Positions 19,181-28,812 of a stretch of 64,000 nucleotides of DNA are shown piece by piece (position 1 is the first letter of the stretch; each line of letters starts with the position of its first letter). The position numbers were made by a program, and so were the translations under genes. Origin of the DNA: Gammaproteobacteria bacterium (lineage in GTDB: Bacteria; Pseudomonadota; Gammaproteobacteria; UBA4575); contig JANQOB010000018.1 of the NCBI GenBank assembly GCA_028279275.1, positions 124,001 to 188,000 of the forward strand. Direction: 5' to 3'. A model generated the notes under the pieces. The model worked only from the letters and a program-made list of their open reading frames with translations, did no database searches and was not told where the DNA came from.

Positions 19181-19762
19181 ATGGATTTTGCAGAAATAAA
19201 AAACGTTAATCTTACCAATATTGGTACCGCTCCTTTATGGGTAAAAGTGTTACTAATTGGTTTAGTGTGCGTTGCAATATTGTTTGCTGGATATTGGTTG
19301 CATCATAAAAATCAATTAGAAGATTTAAAGCGAGTACAAGCGAAAGAGACCGAATTAAAAACTATATTTGAAAACAAAGCTGAAAAAGCGGCTAACCTTG
19401 AACTGTATAAAGTTCAACTTGAAGAAATGCGCCGAACCTTTGGTACTTTGTTGCGTCAATTACCTAGCAAAACTGAAATACCTGCTCTCATTGTTGACAT
19501 TTCTCAAACAGGATTAGCAAGTGGTTTGGAAATTGAATTATTCAAGCCCAACCCAGAATCCCGTAAAGAATTTTATGCGGAAAAACCTATTAGTCTTCGC
19601 GTTAAAGGTGATTATCATCAGTTTGGAAATTTCGCAAGCGAAATTGCAGCACTACCTCGCATTGTTACTTTGCATAACATTTCACTTTCACCAAGTGGAG
19701 ATGATATGACTATGACGGCAACTGCAAAAACTTATCGTTATCTTGAAGAGGATGAAGAATGA
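19181..19762 (+). CDS. pilO: type IV pilus assembly protein PilO
   Basis: 193-aa bitopic protein with one helix (about residues 20-41), a coiled coil (about 45-85) and a periplasmic domain with LLRQLPSKTEIPALIVDISQTG and FYAEKPISLRVKGDYHQFG, typical of PilO. It heterodimerises with PilN and contacts PilP. The gene follows pilN without a gap and overlaps pilP by 4 bp (ATGA), so translation is coupled. Confidence 0.96.
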   Translation: MDFAEIKNVNLTNIGTAPLWVKVLLIGLVCVAILFAGYWLHHKNQLEDLKRVQAKETELKTIFENKAEKAANLELYKVQLEEMRRTFGTLLRQLPSKTEIPALIVDISQTGLASGLEIELFKPNPESRKEFYAEKPISLRVKGDYHQFGNFASEIAALPRIVTLHNISLSPSGDDMTMTATAKTYRYLEEDEE

Positions 19763-20301
19763 GAAATATAGGTAACGTTTCGATTGTTCCTTGGTTAGTG
19801 CTGATAATGCTAAGCATCTTGTTGACTGGTTGTGGTAGAGAAATGCGTGATTTAGAAGATTATGTTGAAGAAGTTAAATCTCGCGAACCGCCAGGGATAG
19901 ATCCCATTCCTGAAGTAAAACCCTATCAAAGTTTCAAATACCAAGCGGATAGCGCACGCAATCCTTTTGATGCATCTATTTTCCAAGCCAAGATCGTACA
20001 AAATATTAGAAAGTCAAGTTCTACAATTTCACCTGACCCAAATCGTACACCTGAGTTTTTAGAAAATTTCCCATTAGATACTTTGCGCATGGTGGGAACA
20101 TTAGAGCAAAGCGGTACATTGTGGGCGTTGATACAAACACCTGAAAAAACAATACAACGGATTTCAATTGGTAGTTATCTTGGCCAAAACAATGGCAAAG
20201 TTTTAAAAGTTTCTGATGCGGGCATTCAGCTAGAAGAAATTATTCCAGATGGTTTTGGAGGCTGGAGAAAAAGAGATGGTTCAATTGCATTAAGTGAGTA
20301 A
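19759..20301 (+). CDS. pilP: type IV pilus lipoprotein PilP
   Basis: 180-aa lipoprotein linking PilNO to the PilQ secretin. A signal peptide ends in the lipobox LLTGC (Cys about residue 25). A flexible Pro-rich stretch follows and then the beta-domain (LDTLRMVGTLEQSGTLWALIQTPE, YLGQNNGKVLKVSD, LEEIIPDGFGGWRKRDGSIAL), which is diagnostic of PilP. Confidence 0.96.
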   Translation: MRNIGNVSIVPWLVLIMLSILLTGCGREMRDLEDYVEEVKSREPPGIDPIPEVKPYQSFKYQADSARNPFDASIFQAKIVQNIRKSSSTISPDPNRTPEFLENFPLDTLRMVGTLEQSGTLWALIQTPEKTIQRISIGSYLGQNNGKVLKVSDAGIQLEEIIPDGFGGWRKRDGSIALSE

Positions 20302-20364
20302 ATTTGGTGTTACTTAGAATTTATACATATTTATAGGGAAAGCTTACACAAGGGGCATTATGCC

Positions 20365-22503
20365 ATGAACGAAATACTACATAACATAACTAGTCATCAT
20401 TTAAAACATCGATCATTTGTATTTCAAATTATTGCAGCGTTGTTTTTATTAATGGTGACAACTGTTTCATTTGCACAAAATGCGTTACAAGACATTAAAA
20501 TTGCAAGTCTCCCTAATGATGAAATTCAACTTTCACTTGAATTTTCTGGAACCCCTAGTGAACCGCTTGCGTTTACGATTGATAACCCCGCAAGAATTGC
20601 ACTCGATTTTCCGGCCACCAACAACGAGTTAGCGAATCGCTTTCAAGAAATCGGGGTTGGAATTGCACAAAGTGTTAATACTGCAGAAGCCAAAGGCCGT
20701 ACTCGTGTAGTTGTTAACTTGAATCGAATGGAAGATTACACCACTAAAGTTTTCGGCAATAAGTATATTCTAACCATTGGTTCGGGAGCAGATAAATCAT
20801 CACAAGCCGTTGCCTCTTCTACAAGCACTTCTGTGCAAACTTATACTGCTAGTAATACAGGAAAGAACAGTATTAATGACATTGATTTTCGTCGCGGTGC
20901 AGATGGTACGGGGCGTGTTGTTATTAATCTTTCAAATCCTAATATCCCTATTAGTTTGCGTGAACAAGGAGGACGTATACTCGTTGACTTTGCGAACACC
21001 TCTTTGCCAAACAACTTAAGCAAACGTTGGGATGTTGTGGATTTTGCAACCCCTGTGCAATTGTTTGAAACGTTCGTTGATGGAGCAGACACAAAGCTAA
21101 TTATTTCCCCTGATGCAAGTAAAGAATTCGAACATTTAGCTTATCAATCAGATAACCAATATGTCGTAGAAGTAAGAGAAATCCCTGAAGAAATCATTGA
21201 AGAGCGTAAAAAAGATGTATTTGAAGGTGAAAGGCTTTCTTTAAATTTCCAAGATATTGAAGTGCGTTCGGTATTACAACTCATTGCAGATTTTACGAAT
21301 CTCAACATGGTCGTGAGTGATGCGGTTTCAGGTAATTTAACCTTGCGGTTAAAAAATGTTCCATGGGATCAAGCATTAGACATCATTCTTAAAACCAAAG
21401 GTTTAGGAAAACGTGAAAATGGTAATGTGATTTATGTCGCGCCAAGTGAAGAAATCGCCGCACGCGAAAAACTTGAACTTGAAGCACAACAACAAGTGCA
21501 AGAACTCGCACCGTTGCGTTCAGAGTTTATTCAAGTCAACTACGCGCGCGCTGGTGAGCTTGCGGCACTGTTAAAGTCGTCAGAAAACTCTTTATTATCG
21601 GAACGTGGTAATGTCACGGTTGATGATCGAACCAACAACTTATTGGTGCAAGATACCGCTATTAAACTTAACGAAATTCGCCGCTTGATTGAAAGATTAG
21701 ATATACCAGTCAAACAAGTATTAATTGAGTCACGGATAGTGGTCGCCAATGATGATTTTAGTAAAGCATTAGGCGTGAGATTTGGAATATCGAATCGCGA
21801 TACTGATGTAACAGGAGATGATGACTTTGACGCTATCGCAGGAAATCTTGAAGGAACTGACGATGCATTGAATGGTGCAGCAATCAGTTTGGATGACCGT
21901 CTTAATGTAAATTTACCTGCAGCAAACGCAACAGGCAGTATTGGTATAGCTTTAGCTAAACTTCCATTAGGACTACTGCTAGATCTAGAGTTATCAGCAG
22001 CACAAGCAGAAAGTCGAGCTGAAGTGGTCTCCACACCGCGTGTGATCGCATCCAATCAAACCACTGCTAGAATCGAACAAGGTACTGAAATACCTTTCCA
22101 GTCTGCAACTTCCAGTGGTGCTACTGATGTAGAGTTTAAAAAAGCAGTATTGTCCCTCGAAGTTACACCGCAAATTACTCCTGATGACAGAATATCCATG
22201 AAGTTGCTAATCAACAACGACAGTATTGGCGAGGAAGTGCCATCTGGATTTGGTGGAACTATACCTTCAATTGACACAAACGAAGTCGAGACTGATGTCT
22301 TAGTGGATAATGGACAAACAATAGTTCTAGGCGGCATTTATCAACAAGACACAGTTAATTCTGTAAGTCGTGTTCCTTTCTTCGCTGATCTACCTTTTGT
22401 GGGAATTTTGTTTAGAAATAGCTCAATGAGAGACGACAAATCTGAACTTCTAATATTTATTACGCCCAAAATCATCAGTGAACAGCTGACATTAGTCCGC
22501 TAA
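20365..22503 (+). CDS. pilQ: type IV pilus secretin PilQ
   Basis: 712-aa outer-membrane secretin through which the pilus emerges. A signal peptide ends near SFAQ (about residue 38), followed by two AMIN domains (about 40-130 and 170-275) that bind peptidoglycan. Next come N-domains (LSLNFQDIEVRSVLQLIADFTNLNMVV and FIQVNYARAGELAALLKSS) and the secretin core with VDERTNNLLVQDT-like, EVVSTPRVIASNQTTARIEQG and VPFFADLPFVGILFR motifs. A strong terminator follows. Confidence 0.97.
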   Translation: MNEILHNITSHHLKHRSFVFQIIAALFLLMVTTVSFAQNALQDIKIASLPNDEIQLSLEFSGTPSEPLAFTIDNPARIALDFPATNNELANRFQEIGVGIAQSVNTAEAKGRTRVVVNLNRMEDYTTKVFGNKYILTIGSGADKSSQAVASSTSTSVQTYTASNTGKNSINDIDFRRGADGTGRVVINLSNPNIPISLREQGGRILVDFANTSLPNNLSKRWDVVDFATPVQLFETFVDGADTKLIISPDASKEFEHLAYQSDNQYVVEVREIPEEIIEERKKDVFEGERLSLNFQDIEVRSVLQLIADFTNLNMVVSDAVSGNLTLRLKNVPWDQALDIILKTKGLGKRENGNVIYVAPSEEIAAREKLELEAQQQVQELAPLRSEFIQVNYARAGELAALLKSSENSLLSERGNVTVDDRTNNLLVQDTAIKLNEIRRLIERLDIPVKQVLIESRIVVANDDFSKALGVRFGISNRDTDVTGDDDFDAIAGNLEGTDDALNGAAISLDDRLNVNLPAANATGSIGIALAKLPLGLLLDLELSAAQAESRAEVVSTPRVIASNQTTARIEQGTEIPFQSATSSGATDVEFKKAVLSLEVTPQITPDDRISMKLLINNDSIGEEVPSGFGGTIPSIDTNEVETDVLVDNGQTIVLGGIYQQDTVNSVSRVPFFADLPFVGILFRNSSMRDDKSELLIFITPKIISEQLTLVR

Positions 22504-22525
22504 CTTAATTTCTTCCATTTATATA

Positions 22526-22554
22526 AACCCTCTCTATTTTAGAGAGGGTTTTTT
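22526..22554 (+). terminator. rho-independent terminator after pilQ
   Basis: AACCCTCTCT, loop ATTTT and AGAGAGGGTT form a perfect 10-bp stem, followed by TTTT. It separates pilMNOPQ from aroK, so aroK-aroB-dgt must have their own promoter within 22555-22625. Confidence 0.93.
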
Positions 22555-22625
22555 CATTTTGGTCTATACTTAATCTTTGGTAAGTTTTAATTTGAAACCA
22601 TTAATTCGTATCTACCTTAAGCTAA

Positions 22626-23138
22626 GTGATTAACCAAAACATCATTTTGATAGGTCCTATGGGTGTGGGTAAATCCACAGTTGGTAAGCGATTAGCTAAA
22701 AAATTAAAAATAGACTTTTTTGACAGCGACCAAGAAATCGTAAAAAAAACAGGTGTGGATATCTCAACTATATTTGAGTACGAAGGAGAAAAAGGTTTTC
22801 GTGAAAGAGAAAAGAAAATCATTCATGAACTATGTCAGTTAAAAAACATTGTGCTTGCAACCGGTGGGGGTGTAGTTCTAAGCAAACAAAATCGAGAGTT
22901 ATTGAGTACTAATGGGATAGTGTTTTATTTGAAAGCCTCTATCGAGACCATACTCAATCGGGCTAAAAAAGAAAACTCAAGGCCATTACTAAAAACAGTT
23001 AACAAACGTGAGCGGATTAGTGAGCTGTTAATACAAAGGGTGCCACTCTACGAAGAAATTGCTAGTCACGCCATCAACACTGACCGGCATACTGTAAATT
23101 GGGCGGTTGAAGAGATTTTAAAAAAAATTCAAAAATGA
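22626..23138 (+). CDS. aroK: shikimate kinase
   Basis: 170-aa kinase that phosphorylates shikimate at O3. Walker A is GPMGVGKSTVG, DSDQEI is the shikimate-contacting motif, and VLATGGGVVLS is the Walker B-like GGG motif. A GTG start at 22626 fits homologue length; the first in-frame ATG lies inside the P-loop and would destroy it. It overlaps aroB by 4 bp (ATGA), so translation is coupled. Confidence 0.96.
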   Translation: MINQNIILIGPMGVGKSTVGKRLAKKLKIDFFDSDQEIVKKTGVDISTIFEYEGEKGFREREKKIIHELCQLKNIVLATGGGVVLSKQNRELLSTNGIVFYLKASIETILNRAKKENSRPLLKTVNKRERISELLIQRVPLYEEIASHAINTDRHTVNWAVEEILKKIQK

Positions 23139-24220
23139 AAACTTTTAATGTGCAATTGGATGAAAGAAGTTATCCAATCTATATTGGCACCAGTTTACTT
23201 TCTCAAACTGAGCTTATGACTAAACATATTTCCCATGAACATGTTTTTGTTATCAGCAATGAAAAAGTTGCACCTTTATACCTAGATAAAGTTCTTAATA
23301 GCTTCAAAAATTTTAAGTGTGGATACCATATTTTACCTGATGGCGAAAACCACAAAAATATCGACTCCATGCAAGCTATATACACTTCTTTGATAGAAAA
23401 GCATTATGATCGCAACACAACCTTGGTTGCACTTGGCGGTGGAGTCATTGGTGATCTTACCGGATTTGCAGCCGCGACATATCAAAGAGGGATTAACTTT
23501 ATTCAAGTACCCACAACATTACTGGCCCAGGTTGACTCATCTGTAGGAGGTAAAACAGGTGTGAATCACCCGCTAGGTAAAAACATGATAGGTAGTTTTT
23601 ACCAACCACGTTGTGTCATCGCTGACCTTAGCACTTTAAAGACTTTAGATGGTCGTGAGCTAAGCGCAGGTGTAGCAGAAATAATTAAATATGGTTTAAT
23701 CAGAGACCCTGATTTTTTTAGTTGGCTCGAAAAAAACATCAAAAAACTTATTGATCGTGATCCAGAAGCTCTTGCTTATGCAGTTCATCGCTCATGTGAA
23801 AATAAAGCACAAATTGTTGCAGAAGATGAATTAGAAAAATCAGGTACTCGGGCATTGCTGAATTTTGGACATACTTTTGGACATGCTATAGAAACAAGCT
23901 TAGGTTATGGTGTGTGGTTACATGGTGAAGCGGTAGCGTATGGAATGTTGATGGCCATGCGGTTGTCAGTAAAACAAGGATGGCTAACAGAGCATGACTA
24001 CCTAAGGGTTCGAAAGCTTTTAGATCAAGCAAATCTACCAATTAAAGCGCCTAATAATATGCTTGCCGAAAAATTCATACAGCATATGTCCGTGGACAAA
24101 AAAGTAAGGGAAGGTAAACTATATTTAGTGCTATTAAAATCAATCGGCGAGGCAATTTTAACAGCAGAGTTTAACAGTGCTTTATTAAACGAAACGCTAG
24201 ACGAATGTTGTAAATCTTGA
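23135..24220 (+). CDS. aroB: 3-dehydroquinate synthase
   Basis: 361-aa NAD- and zinc-dependent enzyme that converts DAHP to 3-dehydroquinate. The NAD-binding loop (ALGGGVIGDLTGFAA), TTLLAQVDSSVGGKTGVNHPLGKN, and the metal ligands in AEIIKYG, FGHTFGHAIE and LHGEAVAYGM are all present. Length matches E. coli AroB (362). The stop overlaps the ATG chosen for dgt (TGATG). Confidence 0.97.
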   Translation: MKTFNVQLDERSYPIYIGTSLLSQTELMTKHISHEHVFVISNEKVAPLYLDKVLNSFKNFKCGYHILPDGENHKNIDSMQAIYTSLIEKHYDRNTTLVALGGGVIGDLTGFAAATYQRGINFIQVPTTLLAQVDSSVGGKTGVNHPLGKNMIGSFYQPRCVIADLSTLKTLDGRELSAGVAEIIKYGLIRDPDFFSWLEKNIKKLIDRDPEALAYAVHRSCENKAQIVAEDELEKSGTRALLNFGHTFGHAIETSLGYGVWLHGEAVAYGMLMAMRLSVKQGWLTEHDYLRVRKLLDQANLPIKAPNNMLAEKFIQHMSVDKKVREGKLYLVLLKSIGEAILTAEFNSALLNETLDECCKS

Positions 24221-25416
24221 TGATAATGACAACTGCAACTTTATCGAATCATGCGAGAACTTATTCTTCAAATGAATTAGCTCCTTATGCTGCCAACAGC
24301 TCACGTAGTATAGGTAGGCAGTACCCCGAAGCCTTAGTTAATTACCGTACTGAGTTTCAACGCGATCGTGAACGCATTATTCATAGCACCGCATTTCGCA
24401 GACTCGAATATAAAACTCAAGTTTTTGTCAATCATGAGGGTGATTTATTTCGAACACGTCTTACACATTCTATTGAAGTTGCCCAAATAGCACGCGCAAT
24501 AGCACGTGCCTTAAAACTCAATGAAGATTTATCCGAAGCGATTGCACTGGCACATGATCTGGGCCACACACCTTTTGGACATGCTGGACAAGATGCTCTT
24601 AATGAATGCATGCAGGATCACGGTGGCTTTGAGCATAATTTACAATCATTACGTGTTGTAGATAAGTTGGAACTCAAATATCCTGATTTTGCCGGGCTGA
24701 ATTTAATGTATGAGACTAGAGAAGGTATTCTCAAGCATTGTTCACGCAAAAATGCAGAGCATTTAGGTGAACTAGGACAACGGTTCTTACAACGCAAACA
24801 ACCCTGCTTGGAAGCTCAATTAGCCAATATTGCAGATGAGATCGCTTATAATAATCATGATTTAGACGATGGCTTACGAGCAGAACTCATAAATGTCGAA
24901 CAGCTAAGAGATGTAGCACTATTCAACAGTAAATTTGAAGACGTCAATAAGAAATATCCTCAGTTAAATAACCGTCGTAAGGTATATGAATGCATTCGAA
25001 GTATAATAAATGAATTAGTAAGCGATTTAGTTTCTTATAGCAGCAAAACAATCAGACAAAAACAAACGAAAACTATTGATGATGTTAGAAATGAGAACAA
25101 ACCATTAATTCAATTTAGTGATTCAATGTATATAAAAAATCGTGAACTCAAATCATTTTTAAATAAAAACTTATATCAACACTATAAAGTTCATCGTATG
25201 AGCCAAAAGGCTAAAAAAATAATCCTGGATTTGTACGAAGCATTTTATAATGACGTTAAGCTTATGCCTGATGAATATCAGCAATATGCAAATACCGGTT
25301 TAAAAGAAAAAGGTAATAAAGGCAAAGCACGAGCCGTGGCCGACTATATTGCTGGGATGACTGACCGATATGCCATTGTAGAACACGAACGTATATTCAA
25401 TGCCAAATCCATTTGA
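24220..25416 (+). CDS. dgt: deoxyguanosinetriphosphate triphosphohydrolase-like protein (HD domain)
   Basis: 398-aa HD-domain dNTP triphosphohydrolase that releases triphosphate from deoxynucleotides. The HD metal site is visible as RLTHSIEVAQ and ALAHDLGHTPFGHAG, with TAFRRLEYKTQVF at the N terminus and IADEIAYNNHDLDDGLR in the middle. It is the shorter Dgt-like subfamily rather than E. coli Dgt (505 aa). ATG 24220 is favoured because it overlaps the aroB stop; ATG 24226 is also possible. It overlaps the next gene by 17 bp. Confidence 0.93.
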   Translation: MIMTTATLSNHARTYSSNELAPYAANSSRSIGRQYPEALVNYRTEFQRDRERIIHSTAFRRLEYKTQVFVNHEGDLFRTRLTHSIEVAQIARAIARALKLNEDLSEAIALAHDLGHTPFGHAGQDALNECMQDHGGFEHNLQSLRVVDKLELKYPDFAGLNLMYETREGILKHCSRKNAEHLGELGQRFLQRKQPCLEAQLANIADEIAYNNHDLDDGLRAELINVEQLRDVALFNSKFEDVNKKYPQLNNRRKVYECIRSIINELVSDLVSYSSKTIRQKQTKTIDDVRNENKPLIQFSDSMYIKNRELKSFLNKNLYQHYKVHRMSQKAKKIILDLYEAFYNDVKLMPDEYQQYANTGLKEKGNKGKARAVADYIAGMTDRYAIVEHERIFNAKSI

Positions 25417-26923
25417 GCAGCGCTATAGCAGTAAATCTATTGAAAATATGGATATAGATTTTTTATCAGTTGAATGCCTAGAGAAACTAGGGTTAGAACA
25501 AAACCCTTTTATTGATCACGCACGTGACCCATTTCTTTTCATGGATAAACAACTTGAAATGTCCATGAATGTTCTAATGGACTACTTATCAAATCAGAAC
25601 TCAACAATCGTTTTACTAGGCGAGGTAGGAATCGGAAAAACTACACATCTGCGTATGTTGTTACGCAAAGGCTATCAACAATTCAATTTCTGTACTCTAC
25701 GCGCAAAACCAAAAACTTCTTTTTTAGACATCGAACAAAAAATAAAAGAGCGCTGGCGTCTTCCTAAGGCAGACGATGAGAATATAACTCACTTAGATAT
25801 TGAAGACGAAGAAGAATTAAATACAAATGAACATATAAGAGAGTACATTGAAGACGATAAATTTCCAGTTTTAATCATCGATGATGCTCATCGCCTGCCA
25901 AATAACGTGCTGGATGAACTACTAAAGCTTAAACACCACGTTGGTTTACAGTCTACACGTGCAATGGGGCTAGTACTTGCTGCAGAACCAAATATACAAA
26001 CAAAACTTGCTGAACTAGAACAAACAAACCCTGCCGCTACTCAAATTTATCAAGTTAATACACGTGCTTTTGATGCTAAACAATGTGAAGAATATCTTCG
26101 CTATCGGCTCGAACAGGCAGGAGCAAGCAATGATGACATATTAAGTTCTACAATAATTACTGAAATTTATTCAAAATCAAAAGGCTTACCTAAACACATT
26201 AATAAACTAGCCCGTGAAGAACTATCCAAACAATGTGACCAGAAATCATCGTCAGCAGCCGAGGGAAACAATATTCAGGGGAGCCCAGGTATGCGGCTTG
26301 GATTGATATTAGCCGGGCTTATCGCATTAGCCATTTTACTTTCAGCAATATTTAAAAACGCAAATCAAACAGATGAACCAATTGAGCTTGATATTGCAGA
26401 ACCTAAACAGGAGCAAGCACCATCTAAAGAAATTAAGAAAGAAGAAACTCAACAGCCTAAAAAAATTATATCTGATAAAGCTCAAGAAGAGGAAAAACAG
26501 GTCGCCAAACCCTATGTCGCACCACTGGTATTAGGTCCTTTGCAAAAAGACCTATCGGAAACTGAGAAACCGAAAAAAGTAGTTGAAATTTCCGAGAATA
26601 AAACAGATGCCGAAAGCAAAACTTCCGATTTCTCATCTGACTGGATACTCAAACAAGATCCATCTGCATATACCATTCAGATTGTTGCCTCCCCAAATGA
26701 AAAAAATCTTTTAGACTTCATCAAAAAAAATTCATTAACTGATAATACAGCTTATTATCAAAAGACCTCTGCAGATAAGTCTTGGTATGTGCTTGTGCAT
26801 GGCATCTATGCATCTCGTGAAGATGCGCTAAAAGGTATTGAGCAACTCTCAGATTCATTGAAAAAAAATACACCCTACCCAATACAAATGAAGTATTTGC
26901 ACGAGGTGATACAAAAAGAATAA
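25400..26923 (+). CDS. DamX-like membrane-anchored ATPase with SPOR domain
   Basis: 507 aa in three parts. A cytoplasmic ExeA-type AAA domain has Walker A GEVGIGKTT (about residues 73-81) and Walker B VLIIDDAHRL. One helix follows (about 298-318). A Lys/Glu-rich periplasmic linker leads to a C-terminal SPOR domain (about 425-500, YTIQIVASPNEKNLLDFI). SPOR domains bind denuded septal peptidoglycan, and DamX in the same aroKB-damX position is a division protein. The start is either ATG 25400, which overlaps dgt, or ATG 25448; neither has a good ribosome binding site. Confidence 0.85.
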   Translation: MPNPFEQRYSSKSIENMDIDFLSVECLEKLGLEQNPFIDHARDPFLFMDKQLEMSMNVLMDYLSNQNSTIVLLGEVGIGKTTHLRMLLRKGYQQFNFCTLRAKPKTSFLDIEQKIKERWRLPKADDENITHLDIEDEEELNTNEHIREYIEDDKFPVLIIDDAHRLPNNVLDELLKLKHHVGLQSTRAMGLVLAAEPNIQTKLAELEQTNPAATQIYQVNTRAFDAKQCEEYLRYRLEQAGASNDDILSSTIITEIYSKSKGLPKHINKLAREELSKQCDQKSSSAAEGNNIQGSPGMRLGLILAGLIALAILLSAIFKNANQTDEPIELDIAEPKQEQAPSKEIKKEETQQPKKIISDKAQEEEKQVAKPYVAPLVLGPLQKDLSETEKPKKVVEISENKTDAESKTSDFSSDWILKQDPSAYTIQIVASPNEKNLLDFIKKNSLTDNTAYYQKTSADKSWYVLVHGIYASREDALKGIEQLSDSLKKNTPYPIQMKYLHEVIQKE

Positions 26924-26953
26924 ACATTATAAAATATAGTGTTTATGTTTTTA
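26921..26953 (+). terminator. AU-rich terminator after the DamX-like gene
   Basis: TAAACATTATA and TATAGTGTTTA form an 11-bp stem with one wobble pair and an AAA loop, followed by TGTTTTTA. The stem includes the stop codon. The low GC makes it weaker than the other terminators here. Confidence 0.5.
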
Positions 26954-27018
26954 CTTAAAAGGTTATTATTTCTATTGTTAGAATTTTATGTAAAAACTTA
27001 CAGTAGAAATCATACTTC

Positions 27019-28722
27019 GTGTATTCAAGAATCCCTCAAGCATTCATCGATGAAGTCATCGGTCGTACTGACATCGTTGAATTAATTGACAGCCGTATAA
27101 CATTAAAAAAGAAAGGTAAGGAATATGCTGCTTGCTGTCCTTTCCACAATGAAAAAACTGCATCATTTACTGTAAGCCCAGAAAAACAGTTTTACCATTG
27201 TTTTGGATGCGGTGCTCATGGTACTGCACTTGGTTTTTTAATGGAGTATGAACGACTTGATTTTATTGAAGCAGTGGAAGTGCTAGCCCAACAACATGGT
27301 TTAGAAGTTCCAAAAGACAATAACAGCTTTATAAAAAATGATTTTCAACCACTTTATATTCTTCTTGAACAAGCTAACACTTATTTCCAAAAATCTTTGC
27401 GTAAGCATCAACATGCAATAAATTATTTAAAAGATCGTGGTGTCAGTGGAGAAATAGCTGCCCAATATAATTTAGGCTATGCTGAAGACGGATTCGAAAA
27501 TCTTCTTAAACAGTTCGATAGCGCTGCAACCCAAGAACAGCTAATTGAAATTGGACTAATTAAAAAGAATGATAAAGGGGGTATATACGATCGTTTTCGT
27601 AACAGAATAATCTTCCCTATTAAAGATCGTCGTGGACGCGTTATTGGTTTTGGCGGGCGCGCAATTGATGATGCGGTACCAAAATATCTAAACTCTCCAG
27701 AAACTCCAGTATTTCATAAAAGTGAAGCACTATATGGACTTTATGAGGCACGCAAAGCAAAACAAACGGCTCGATCACTCATAGTCGTTGAAGGTTACAT
27801 GGATGTTGTGGCATTAGCTCAACATGGAATTGAAAATGTAGTAGCTACCCTTGGAACCGCAACAACTTCTCAACATATTCAAAACCTATATCGCTGTACG
27901 CAAGAAATTGTGTTTTGTTTTGATGGAGATCGCGCAGGGCGTGACGCTGCCTGGCGCGCAGCCCAGCAAACGATACCTTTATTCAAAGATGGGCTAGAGG
28001 CAAAATTCTTATTTTTGCCACAAGGCGAAGATCCCGACAGCTTGATTCGTTCACGTGGAAAAGAGATATTTTTACAATATATTAATGAAGGTGATTCTTT
28101 AGCCACATTTATTTTTTCAAAATTATCTGAAGATATTGATATACGCAGTCCGTCTGGCAAAGCCAGGTTAGCGCAACTTGCGAAACCTTTATTAGAAAAA
28201 TTTCCAAATGGTGTTTTTAAGCAATTAATTTTTGAAGAGCTAGAAAAAAAAGTAGGTGCGCCTATTGATTATACTTCAACGTCTCTTACACGTCCTAAAC
28301 CAGCCAATGTGACTAGCAACAAAGTAACTCCTGTTCGCTTAGCAGTAGCAGCATTACTGCATCAACCTTCTTTGGCCTTAGAAGTAGATTCAATTGATTT
28401 TTTACATGAAAACCAAATTGCTGGTGTTCCATTACTGTCAAAAATCATACAAATATGGAAACAGCAACCCGAACTCACTCACGCTGCATTAATTGAGCGT
28501 TTTCGAGACCAACCTGAGGAACAACAAATTCAAAAGTTGATGTCTTGGGATCCTCCTGAAATGGCGGATCCACAAGCCACACTGCAGGATGCTCTAGTCT
28601 GGATACAACGCAAGACCCAAAGCTCACGAGTCCAAGAACTCATTGATAAACAGAACACAGATGGCCTAAATGAAGACGAACGGCAAGAATTTAAGAACTT
28701 GTTACACCAAAAGGCATCATAA
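27019..28722 (+). CDS. dnaG: DNA primase
   Basis: 567-aa primase that makes RNA primers at the replication fork. The N-terminal CHC2 zinc finger reads CCPFHNEKTASF and FHCFGCGAHG-like (YHCFGCGAHG). The Toprim catalytic core has VVEGYMDVVAL and FDGDRAGRDAAW. The C-terminal helicase-binding domain extends from about residue 430. A GTG start (27019) is chosen because the reading YSRIPQAFIDEV aligns with the N terminus of E. coli DnaG; no ATG is suitably placed. It is followed at 90 bp by rpoD. Confidence 0.97.
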   Translation: MYSRIPQAFIDEVIGRTDIVELIDSRITLKKKGKEYAACCPFHNEKTASFTVSPEKQFYHCFGCGAHGTALGFLMEYERLDFIEAVEVLAQQHGLEVPKDNNSFIKNDFQPLYILLEQANTYFQKSLRKHQHAINYLKDRGVSGEIAAQYNLGYAEDGFENLLKQFDSAATQEQLIEIGLIKKNDKGGIYDRFRNRIIFPIKDRRGRVIGFGGRAIDDAVPKYLNSPETPVFHKSEALYGLYEARKAKQTARSLIVVEGYMDVVALAQHGIENVVATLGTATTSQHIQNLYRCTQEIVFCFDGDRAGRDAAWRAAQQTIPLFKDGLEAKFLFLPQGEDPDSLIRSRGKEIFLQYINEGDSLATFIFSKLSEDIDIRSPSGKARLAQLAKPLLEKFPNGVFKQLIFEELEKKVGAPIDYTSTSLTRPKPANVTSNKVTPVRLAVAALLHQPSLALEVDSIDFLHENQIAGVPLLSKIIQIWKQQPELTHAALIERFRDQPEEQQIQKLMSWDPPEMADPQATLQDALVWIQRKTQSSRVQELIDKQNTDGLNEDERQEFKNLLHQKAS

Positions 28723-28812
28723 AATAGCACAGACGTGATACTACCTATATCAGCCTTTTCTGATATACTTTCCGGTTCACCTAGCAACTCTCACACTTGG
28801 ACTCGATAGCAA